The notes below the pieces were generated by a model. It saw only the letters and a list, made by a program, of their open reading frames with translations. It did no database searches and was not told the origin of the DNA. 47,098 nucleotides of DNA from Desulfobacteraceae bacterium. Lineage in GTDB: Bacteria; Desulfobacterota; Desulfobacteria; Desulfobacterales; Desulfobacteraceae. Below are positions 18,425 to 25,586 of this stretch, in pieces (position 1 is the first letter of the stretch; each line of letters starts with the position of its first letter). The stretch spans positions 1 to 47,098 of the forward strand of contig QZLA01000062.1 in assembly GCA_004796375.1 (NCBI GenBank). Direction: 5' to 3'. The position numbers were made by a program, and so were the translations under genes.

Positions 18425-19183
18425 CTACTCTTTTTTCTTTTTCGCTTCCGCCAGGTATACCTTGAGCTTATCCTCCATGAGTTTGGGGTGTTCTCCCTCC
18501 CTGATGGAAATCACCCCTTCGAATACGATATTCATATTCACGATCTCCTCCTCGTTCCGTGTGGTCAACTTTACTCCCATGGGAATGAAAAACAGGTTGG
18601 CCATTACCGCCCCGTAAAAGGTAGTGATCATGGCCACCGCCATCTTCGGGCCGATGGAGGATGGATCATCAAGGTTGGCCAGCATCTGGACCAGGCCGAT
18701 CAGCGTGCCCACCATCCCGAATGCCGGTGCAAAGGTCCCCATGCTGGAGAACATTTTAGCCCCCACATCCAGCCCCTTTTTAGTCAGGCTCATTTTTTTC
18801 TGCATGATCTGTGCGATATCGGCGGTTTTCACGCCGTCCACCGTCATCTGAAGTGCCTGGGCAAGGTAGGGATCGGACGTATTCTGGATGTCGCCTTCAA
18901 TAGAGAGCAGACCGCCTTTCCGGGCTTTGTTTGAAATCTCTACCAGATTTGAAATGATGGTCTCTGGCGCTTCAATCTTGAAGATAAACACCTTCATGGT
19001 CACCTTGAACACCGTCAGAAAATCTGACAGGGGGTATGCAATCATGGTCGCGGCAATGGTGCCGCCCATGACGATGATAATGGACGGTACATTGATAAAT
19101 ATGACCAGACTGCTGCCGATAAGTATGGTGCCCAGTACAAACCCAATTCCTGAAACAACGCCGATAATCGAGGCTAAATCCAT
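18425..19183 (-). CDS. Flagellar stator protein MotA/PomA-like (sodium-type residues)
   Basis: The four-helix stator subunit that converts ion flow into rotation. The 252-residue length and MDLASIIGVVSGIGFV start match PomA/MotP rather than the 295-residue E. coli MotA. Helix 3 reads FGMVGTLIGLVQML (T160) and helix 4 AVAMITTFYGAVMANL (T187, T188); these align with PomA T158, T185 and T186, implicated in sodium selectivity. The gene is 4 bp downstream of the REC/HD-GYP gene and 51 bp upstream of the MotB/PomB gene, so one operon is likely. Sodium coupling is a prediction. Confidence 0.92.
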   Translation of the reverse strand: MDLASIIGVVSGIGFVLGTILIGSSLVIFINVPSIIIVMGGTIAATMIAYPLSDFLTVFKVTMKVFIFKIEAPETIISNLVEISNKARKGGLLSIEGDIQNTSDPYLAQALQMTVDGVKTADIAQIMQKKMSLTKKGLDVGAKMFSSMGTFAPAFGMVGTLIGLVQMLANLDDPSSIGPKMAVAMITTFYGAVMANLFFIPMGVKLTTRNEEEIVNMNIVFEGVISIREGEHPKLMEDKLKVYLAEAKKKKE

Positions 19184-19187
19184 ATGC

Positions 19188-20540
19188 TCATGCCTTTATA
19201 TATACAGTTTCTTCAACAGGATATTCCCTGTTGTATTTCACAATCTTATCAATGTCTGCTTCGTTCAGTCGTGTATTAACCGAAAAAAGCTTGGTGCCGG
19301 TCCGGGTAAAAAGCCCGGCTGCCAGTGTCATGCCCTGCTTCAGATCAGAGATCCCCACCCCCTTGACCTTTAGCTTAGAATGACTCTGGTGCGCCACCAC
19401 GTATTTTTCAAGCGCGTTGACCACAACCGGATCCAGTTTCTGACCGGCCAAATTCTCCAGGGTGGTCAATATTTCATCCGTTTCCACGGGTGGACCCTGT
19501 TCATACAGTGAGTCCAGGGCATCAGACCCTGCAAGTATCCGGGAAAGTAAGGGAATATGTTTTTTCTTGAGCCCCTCCGGATACCCGGTTCCGTCCACAT
19601 GTTCATTTAAATAACGAATGATTTCAGCAGCCGGATGGTATTGGGAACATTTAATTAATAATTCGGCTCCCTTGACCGGGTACTGAACCAAAAAATCTTC
19701 TTCAAGCTGATTTAACTGCTCCTGAACATCCGGCCGACCACTTCCCGGGGAAAGCAACAGGCCGACTTCATGCAGCAGTGCAGCTGTCTTGAGGTGACGC
19801 TGCTCATTTTCCGATATGTTTAACAAATTTGCAACAAAAAGTGAAATTTTTGCCACGCGTTGGGCGTGCCCCTTATACTTTTCAACACCGGATTCAATCA
19901 GCTTGAGCAGAATATGTCCGATACCTGCAGTATTCTTCTGAAACTTTTTCTGGAGTTCTAAGAGGTTTTTGTTAAGCTTGTCCCTGTCTTTTGTCATTTG
20001 ATTGATCTGCTTTAGCGAACTGTTCAGCATATCCTTCTCGCTGATCAAATCCTCTTTAACCTTTTCAAGATCATTCTTGAGGTGCTCAATGGTCTGGTGT
20101 GCATGGGTGCTCTGTTTTTCAAGAAACCGGTTGTGCCGGATGAGTTCATTTTTTTTAAGGTGAACCCCAACCCTATACCGAATCTCCTCTGCAAGGTAAG
20201 GTTTGATCAGAAGATCATCACAGCCGCTGTCAAGCAGGCAGATCCGCTGGTCCGGCCCGGGATCTGTATCCAGTGATGCAAACAGGGCAAACTCCCGGGT
20301 CTCATGATGCCGCAGGTCGTCCTGAATCGTTTCCACCATCAATTCAATGAAATCGGACGGACAATCAAGTATCACCAGGTCAGGATTGCCTGCCCTGGCT
20401 TTTTCCAAGGCATTACCGGCATCTTTTTCACACACGACCCGCCATGCCGGATCTGCGTGGAATTGTTCCAGGGTTTCACAGCTATCATCCCTGCACGCAT
20501 AGATCAGGGATACCTGTGCAATTTCGGTATTACTGCCCAT
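19188..20540 (-). CDS. REC-like plus degenerate HD-GYP domain protein
   Basis: A 450-residue protein with an N-terminal receiver-like domain (about 8-125: DLVILD with D59, LIKPY with K113), a coiled coil (about 130-205), and an HD-GYP-like domain (about 205-385). HD-GYP enzymes degrade cyclic di-GMP. Here many metal ligands are altered: HD is HE (257-258), GK is GL, HP is YP (287-288), and the HHE triad is LNEH (311-314), although DGTGYP (316-321) is intact. It is therefore probably a binder or scaffold, not an enzyme. It precedes the stator genes with a 4-bp gap, so a role in motor control is attractive but inferred. Confidence 0.85.
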   Translation of the reverse strand: MGSNTEIAQVSLIYACRDDSCETLEQFHADPAWRVVCEKDAGNALEKARAGNPDLVILDCPSDFIELMVETIQDDLRHHETREFALFASLDTDPGPDQRICLLDSGCDDLLIKPYLAEEIRYRVGVHLKKNELIRHNRFLEKQSTHAHQTIEHLKNDLEKVKEDLISEKDMLNSSLKQINQMTKDRDKLNKNLLELQKKFQKNTAGIGHILLKLIESGVEKYKGHAQRVAKISLFVANLLNISENEQRHLKTAALLHEVGLLLSPGSGRPDVQEQLNQLEEDFLVQYPVKGAELLIKCSQYHPAAEIIRYLNEHVDGTGYPEGLKKKHIPLLSRILAGSDALDSLYEQGPPVETDEILTTLENLAGQKLDPVVVNALEKYVVAHQSHSKLKVKGVGISDLKQGMTLAAGLFTRTGTKLFSVNTRLNEADIDKIVKYNREYPVEETVYIKA

Positions 20541-20549
20541 ATGACGATC

Positions 20550-21101
20550 CTATTCCGAATAGTTGTTCAGCCACCAGTCATCCCAATTGGTATCCATGAT
20601 GGTTCCGGCCAGTTTTTTTCCGGTCGGGGTTTGGATTCTCTCAATAACCACCGGCAGCCACTTCTCCGGCCCCCTGGCTCCAGTATCCATCAGCTGTTTA
20701 AGCTCGAGGATAAAAGAGATCTGATCCGCATCCTTGACCAGTAGAGCCTCTTTGGACACACCGTCATTGAATTCCTGGATCAGGTCTTCGATATTATTAC
20801 CAAATGGCAGCCCCTTTATCAAATCAGAGACCGCCAGGGTTTCATTCACCCGTGAATATTGTTTCTGGACATAGTTAAAATCGCCGGTTCTGGCCTCAGC
20901 AAGGTCATGCAGCAGTGCCATGCTGATCAGTTTTTCGCCGTTGATATCGGTTTCGGTTTGGGACATCACATAGCAAATGAATGCTGTCATGAAGGAATGC
21001 TCTGCCACACTCTCCTTACCGGAACCAAGGAATGCATAGCCCGAGCGGTTTAATTCCTTAAGCATTTTTGCTTCAAAAAGTAAATGAATAATCGTCTTCA
21101 T
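20550..21101 (-). CDS. HD-domain phosphohydrolase (YfbR/HDDC2-like)
   Basis: A 183-residue HD-superfamily protein resembling the 5'-deoxynucleotidase YfbR/HDDC2 group. It shows SVAEHSFMTAFI (first histidine), ALLHDLAEARTGD (HD pair) and KDADQISFILEL (last aspartate), the four expected metal ligands. It ends 9 bp before the REC/HD-GYP gene and may share its transcript. A nucleotide monophosphatase activity is inferred; the exact substrate is unknown. Confidence 0.85.
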   Translation of the reverse strand: MKTIIHLLFEAKMLKELNRSGYAFLGSGKESVAEHSFMTAFICYVMSQTETDINGEKLISMALLHDLAEARTGDFNYVQKQYSRVNETLAVSDLIKGLPFGNNIEDLIQEFNDGVSKEALLVKDADQISFILELKQLMDTGARGPEKWLPVVIERIQTPTGKKLAGTIMDTNWDDWWLNNYSE

Positions 21102-21135
21102 CGGTTGATTCTGAGTAAATTAATATTAACATTTC

Positions 21136-21164
21136 TTGACATTTTATAGAACAGTAGTTTAAAT
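21136..21164 (+). promoter_or_regulatory. putative promoter of the LysM gene
   Basis: TTGACA (21136-21141) and TTAAAT (21159-21164) are separated by 17 bp, 43 bp before the LysM gene ATG and in the divergent gap with the HD gene. Confidence 0.5.
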
Positions 21165-21207
21165 AAAGCAAGATAGGCTTTACTGAACAGCATACCTGGA
21201 GGCAAAC

Positions 21208-22251
21208 ATGCTAAGAAAAAGTGCCCTTGTCATATTTATCACTTTATTTTCAAGTCTTGCGTTTTTCAATTTCTGTTCAGCAGACACTTCAGGCAAGACA
21301 ACCACGGCAAAAGACTTTGATCCCAATGAAGATACCGGTTTTTTCTACACCATCCAGAAAGGCGATACCCTGTGGGACCTGTCCCAACGATTTTACAGTT
21401 CGGAATGGGACTGGCCTGGACTCTGGGAGATGAATCAGGAAATCAAAAACCCGCACTGGATATACCCCGGTAAGGTGATCCGGGTCTACTTGAAAGATCC
21501 TACCAAGAAAATAAAACCGCCCGAACCCAAGCAGGAAATGGAACCGATCATTGTCCAGCCGCCCTTCATCCCCAAGTTTGCCTACCCCATGATCGACATG
21601 GTGGGTTTCATACGACCCCAGACCATTGAATCGCTGGGCAGGATAATCAAAGAGGAAGATTCCAACCTGATGATCGGGACCGACGACCTGATTTTTATCC
21701 GGCCGGCCAGTGAAGGCAGCCTTGCGGAAGGCACCATCTATCATGTCTTTGAAACCGAACCGGTTCAAGATATGGAGACCGGTTTTTCCGGCATCAAACA
21801 CCTGATCAAGGGGTCGATCGAAATCATTGAAGATAAGGGAACCTATGTAAAGGCGGTGGTTAAAAAAACCATCCGGGAATTCAGGGAGGGTGACCGAATC
21901 ATGCCCTATTTTGATCGCGAGCCGGTATTTGAGGTAGTAAAAAATCCCCAGACCATTGATGCCGTCATGCTCTGCTCCGAGGATAACCACCTGATGATCA
22001 ACAATGGGTTCATCGCCTTTATGGACCGCGGGCGCCGAAGCAACATTGAGCAGGGCCATATTTACACGGTTTACCAGGATAATCTTCCCCTGCAGTCCTC
22101 CAATACGGATATTTTCAATAACCATAAAGAGGTTGCCCTGGAGCCTTTGATCGCCGGCCAGGTCATCGTGCTTCACACCGAGGAGGACTCCTCGACCATT
22201 ATGGTGGTATCTTCGCGATATGATATCCAAGCCGGGGATATGATCAATTAA
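21208..22251 (+). CDS. Secreted LysM-domain protein
   Basis: A 347-residue exported protein. The first 25 residues form a signal peptide ending near FCSADT. A LysM peptidoglycan-binding motif follows (about 48-95: IQKGDTLWDLSQRFYSS, then NPHWIYPGKVIRVY). The rest, about 250 residues, has repeated beta-strand wording (DDLIFIRPASEG, VQDMETGFSGIKHLIKG) and no domain I can name. Such proteins are common in Desulfobacterales and Myxococcota. GGAGG precedes the ATG. The C-terminal role is unknown; periplasmic cell-wall binding is likely. Confidence 0.85.
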   Translation: MLRKSALVIFITLFSSLAFFNFCSADTSGKTTTAKDFDPNEDTGFFYTIQKGDTLWDLSQRFYSSEWDWPGLWEMNQEIKNPHWIYPGKVIRVYLKDPTKKIKPPEPKQEMEPIIVQPPFIPKFAYPMIDMVGFIRPQTIESLGRIIKEEDSNLMIGTDDLIFIRPASEGSLAEGTIYHVFETEPVQDMETGFSGIKHLIKGSIEIIEDKGTYVKAVVKKTIREFREGDRIMPYFDREPVFEVVKNPQTIDAVMLCSEDNHLMINNGFIAFMDRGRRSNIEQGHIYTVYQDNLPLQSSNTDIFNNHKEVALEPLIAGQVIVLHTEEDSSTIMVVSSRYDIQAGDMIN

Positions 22252-22284
22252 GCATTTCAACACGGCCCGGACGATCGCGATTCA

Positions 22285-23211
22285 ATGACAACCTACATCA
22301 AGCTGTTTCTGACCGCCTGTTTCTGGGGGGGGACGTTTATTGCCGGCAAAGCCATTGCCGGAAGCGTTCACCCCTATTGCGCCTCTTTTCTGAGATTTTC
22401 CATTGCGTCCTTTTTTCTGATCCTGCTGACCCGGCAGAAAATGAATCACTTCCCGGTTCCAAATCCGGGGCAGCTTTTGCTGATCATCCTTCTGGGAGCC
22501 ACCGGTGTATTTGCTTACAACCTCTTCTTTTTTACAGGGCTTAAACACATCAATGCCGGCTCAGCCTCACTGATCATTGCCACCAATCCCATACTGATCA
22601 GTTTTTTTTCGGCACTGATCTTCAAGGAGCAATTGAACCTGATCAAGATAGTGGGCCTGCTGTTATCGGTGAGCGGTGCCATGCTGGTCATCACCGGCGG
22701 CCATTTGTCCAACCTGATTGAACTCAAACTCGGCCTGGGTGAGATGCTGATATGCGGCTGCGTTCTTTCCTGGGTCTGCTACTCTCTGCTTGGCAGATCC
22801 ATCATGGTATCTTTGTCACCCGTTGCTTCTGTCTGCTATTCATCCATCGCCGGCACCCTTTTTCTTTTGGTCCCGGCATTGCAGCATGGATTGCTGGAAC
22901 AGATCAGCGGATATCACCTGATCGACTGGGCCAGTCTGTTTTACCTCGGATTTTTCGGTACCGTACTTGGCTTCTATTGGTACTATGAAGGCATAGAGCA
23001 AATAGGCCCTACCAAATCCAGTGTATTTATTAACTTTGTCCCGATTTCCGCAATCCTGCTTTCTTTTTTCATTCTTCATGAACCCATTACCCTCTCCCTG
23101 TTTTCGGGAGGTGTTCTGGTGATCACCGGCGTATATTTCACCAATGCTTCGGCATTGCTTTCCGGCCTCTTTAAACCGCGGCCCGGTAAAATCAATTCAC
23201 ATGTAAAATGA
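22285..23211 (+). CDS. EamA/DMT-family transporter
   Basis: A 308-residue ten-helix drug/metabolite transporter with two EamA repeats. It shows the N-terminal FWGGTFIAGKAIAG entry, GLKHINAGSASLIIATNPIL at the end of the first repeat, and GTVLGFYWYYEGIEQIGPTK in the second. Such proteins usually export amino acids or small metabolites. It is 33 bp after the LysM gene and 8 bp before the DDAH-like gene, so it may export or import that enzyme's product or substrate. The substrate is unknown. Confidence 0.88.
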   Translation: MTTYIKLFLTACFWGGTFIAGKAIAGSVHPYCASFLRFSIASFFLILLTRQKMNHFPVPNPGQLLLIILLGATGVFAYNLFFFTGLKHINAGSASLIIATNPILISFFSALIFKEQLNLIKIVGLLLSVSGAMLVITGGHLSNLIELKLGLGEMLICGCVLSWVCYSLLGRSIMVSLSPVASVCYSSIAGTLFLLVPALQHGLLEQISGYHLIDWASLFYLGFFGTVLGFYWYYEGIEQIGPTKSSVFINFVPISAILLSFFILHEPITLSLFSGGVLVITGVYFTNASALLSGLFKPRPGKINSHVK

Positions 23212-23219
23212 GGTGTTAG

Positions 23220-23981
23220 ATGTTTTCAAATGCCATTGTTCGACGGCCATGTAAAAATATGGTCAGCGGCCTGACCAGCGCATCTTTGGGTTCCCCGGAT
23301 CATGCCCTGGCCATGCGACAGCATGATGCCTATATCCAGGCACTGGAACGCTGCGGCCTGAGCGTAACCATCATGGAGGCAGACGAATCCTTTCCCGATT
23401 CAACCTTTATCGAAGATACCTGCCTGGTTACCCCGAATTGTGCGGTAATGACCCGCCCTGGCGCACCATCGCGCCTGGAAGAGACCCGTGAGGTCGAAAA
23501 GGTAATCCAGAACTTCTGTGACACGATTGAACATATTACCGCCCCCGGAACGATTGATGCCGGTGATATCATGATGACCGGATCCCATTTTTACATCGGT
23601 CTGTCAGAACGGACAGACAAAGCGGGTGCCCGCCAGATGAGCAGCGTTCTTGAGCGCCATGGCATGACCGCTTCAACCATTGCCCTTGAACATGTCCTTC
23701 ACCTGAAAACCGGTATCTCCTACCTTGAAAACAATATCCTTCTGGCAGCAGGCGAATTCATCAACCACCCGGCACTTGAACACTTCGATATTATCGAGGT
23801 GCCTGAAACAGAATCCTATGCCGCCAACAGCCTGTGGGTCAATGACAAGGTCCTGGTACCCAAGGGCTTTAATGCCGTCATGCAGATGATAGAAAAAAAA
23901 GGGTATGAGACCCTGGCAGTGGATGTATCGGAGTTCCAGAAGCTGGATGGGGGGTTGAGCTGCCTGTCATTGCGGTTTTAG
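23220..23981 (+). CDS. Dimethylarginine dimethylaminohydrolase-like amidinohydrolase
   Basis: A 253-residue guanidine-group-modifying hydrolase of the DDAH family, which converts N-omega-dimethylarginine to citrulline and dimethylamine. Visible residues line up closely with Pseudomonas aeruginosa DDAH numbering: D60, E65 and D66 in FPDSTFIEDT, R85, R131, H161 in HLKTGISYL, and the nucleophile C248 in GGLSCLSLRF. The residue matching the catalytic E114 is D113 (TIDAGD), a conservative change. It is 8 bp after an EamA transporter. DDAH activity is likely, but another methylated guanidine substrate is possible. Confidence 0.85.
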   Translation: MFSNAIVRRPCKNMVSGLTSASLGSPDHALAMRQHDAYIQALERCGLSVTIMEADESFPDSTFIEDTCLVTPNCAVMTRPGAPSRLEETREVEKVIQNFCDTIEHITAPGTIDAGDIMMTGSHFYIGLSERTDKAGARQMSSVLERHGMTASTIALEHVLHLKTGISYLENNILLAAGEFINHPALEHFDIIEVPETESYAANSLWVNDKVLVPKGFNAVMQMIEKKGYETLAVDVSEFQKLDGGLSCLSLRF

Positions 23982-24033
23982 TATCACTGCCGCAACGATT
24001 TTCCAGGGATTGACGCTTTAAATACAAATAAAA

Positions 24034-24064
24034 ACGGGGCAGATCTTTGTAAGATCTGCCCCGT
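24034..24064 (-). terminator. terminator between the DDAH-like gene and ferredoxin
   Basis: A perfect 14-bp stem (24034-24047 with 24051-24064) with a TGT loop. On the minus strand it is followed by TTTTTATTTGTATTT, a good terminator tail for the ferredoxin gene. It also lies downstream of the plus-strand DDAH-like gene, where the tail is weak, so it may act in both directions. Confidence 0.8.
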
Positions 24065-24092
24065 ACATACAATGGGTATTTAAAAAGATATA

Positions 24093-24281
24093 TTAATCTT
24101 CTTCAATTACAATTGCATCTTCTTCACAAACTTCAACGCAACTTTCACATCCCATGCACTCTTCCGCATTCACTGCAACGGATTTTTCATCCTGCATTTC
24201 AAACACCTCTACAGGACATACATCAACACATTCTTCACAGCCAACGCATTTTGCTTCGTCAACAATTGGATTAAACGCCAT
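24093..24281 (-). CDS. Acidic 2x[4Fe-4S] ferredoxin
   Basis: A 62-residue bacterial ferredoxin with two CxxCxxCxxxC motifs: C12, C15, C18 and C22, and C42, C45, C48 and C52. The first ends in CP and the second in CE. It is very acidic, ending EEDAIVIEED. It is monocistronic, with TAAGGAGGC before the ATG and a strong terminator behind, which fits a well-expressed electron carrier. Its partner enzyme is not encoded nearby. Confidence 0.95.
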   Translation of the reverse strand: MAFNPIVDEAKCVGCEECVDVCPVEVFEMQDEKSVAVNAEECMGCESCVEVCEEDAIVIEED

Positions 24282-24394
24282 TTTAAAAGCCTCCTTAAAA
24301 AATTAACAACTATAACAATATACTTGTCTTTCAATTAAAATCTTCATCAAGAGACGCATTTACAACATTTAGTGGATCAAAATCAAGAGTTTTT

Positions 24395-25450
24395 CTAATT
24401 TAATTGAACCAGGCAGATCACCATCTTTTCAACGTCAACCTGCGCCACATGATCTAAATCATCTTTTGATAAAAGACACACATTAATTTGAACATCCAGA
24501 CAACATCCATCATCGGCTGACGGTATCGATGCTGAATGCTCCAAACCCCTACTCAGCGCACTTTCGGCAACTTTCACAAACTGTTTTTGCCACCTGATTT
24601 TATTTGCGCAATTATTTTCATGCACTTTTATGGAATCAATGTCAAGGGTATTCGTACTCTTTTTAACAAAAGAACGCAGATACTCAAAAACCGCCTTGCT
24701 GGTGGTGACCAATACCGGATACTCGGCACCGGTCTCCTTGAAAGGCCCGTTGAAAAAGTAGGTTAACCAGGACTGGACGCGCTTTTGGGTGAGATGCTCG
24801 CCCGGATCTGCTGTCTGGGGTATTGGATCTGAACCCTGCTCAGTGTGTTCTGTTTCTTCAGGTATGACAGAAGCTGCTTCCTGATCAGGAATCATAATGG
24901 TGAAAAGGTCCTGGTGCGTTTTTGACAGTTTTACAAACTCTTGGTCTATCCGCTCTTTCTCTGCATCCGTGATCTGGGCTATCCGCAGGAACAGCAGGGC
25001 CTGTTCAAGGGCAGAAACCTTGCTGTTTTGCGTACCATCACCTTGGGGGATCTGCTGCCGATGGGTTGGATCTGCCTGTCCGAGTATCTTTGACTTCAAT
25101 ACAGGCACACTGTTTTCCTTGATGCGGGTGTCGATGTCATCATTGTCTTCATCCCTTTGGGTACCGCTCAGGTAGGGGTGTGACTTGAGCAGGATTCTAA
25201 GATCGATATCGCTGCCCTGATGGGTTTTGGCCCATTCAATATACTCCTCGGCACCGCGCATAGCACCGAGGATCTGATCCTTATTGCCATAGAGGACGCG
25301 TAACCACTGACGGTCCGTCTGGATTTTCTCTACAGGCTCGTCCCTTTGCTGTTCTATGGGCAGAAAAATGAGCTGATCAAACACACTGGACAGCACCTCT
25401 TTCTGGGTCTGGCTGATATGGGTAAACGGAAAAAAAACGGGTATCGACAT
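24395..25450 (-). CDS. Uncharacterised protein
   Basis: I do not recognise this 351-residue protein. It has no signal peptide or transmembrane helix. The N-terminal third (PVFFPFTHISQTQKEVLSSV, then RQWLRVLYGNKDQILGAM) and the C-terminal half (QSWLTYFFNGPFK) look folded; about residues 85-230 are polar and probably partly disordered, with a short Q/E-rich stretch. A cluster of charged and cysteine residues (NNCANKIRW, DDGCCLDVQINVC) lies near the end. I start at the ATG at 25450; an in-frame GTG two codons upstream also reads through. It lies between the ferredoxin gene and the divergent lptD. Confidence 0.7.
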   Translation of the reverse strand: MSIPVFFPFTHISQTQKEVLSSVFDQLIFLPIEQQRDEPVEKIQTDRQWLRVLYGNKDQILGAMRGAEEYIEWAKTHQGSDIDLRILLKSHPYLSGTQRDEDNDDIDTRIKENSVPVLKSKILGQADPTHRQQIPQGDGTQNSKVSALEQALLFLRIAQITDAEKERIDQEFVKLSKTHQDLFTIMIPDQEAASVIPEETEHTEQGSDPIPQTADPGEHLTQKRVQSWLTYFFNGPFKETGAEYPVLVTTSKAVFEYLRSFVKKSTNTLDIDSIKVHENNCANKIRWQKQFVKVAESALSRGLEHSASIPSADDGCCLDVQINVCLLSKDDLDHVAQVDVEKMVICLVQLN

Positions 25451-25524
25451 GGTCACCTTTCAGACGCTTTTGTCACAGCCCTTCCACCGGATCTGGGGTT
25501 CGGGCGAGTTTTGGGTATTCTAAC

Positions 25525-25554
25525 TTGACTTTTATCATATAAAATGGCTTTATA
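25525..25554 (+). promoter_or_regulatory. putative lptD promoter
   Basis: TTGACT (25525-25530) and TTTATA (25549-25554) are separated by 18 bp, 32 bp before the first possible lptD ATG. Confidence 0.4.
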
Positions 25555-25586
25555 CAGTATTTTCGAGACGTGCGCAAATTGCAGAC

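Noticed and set aside
21289..22263. 324-codon open frame antisense to the LysM gene
   Set aside because: It lies wholly opposite a convincing LysM protein and has no family-like sequence, so it is a shadow.
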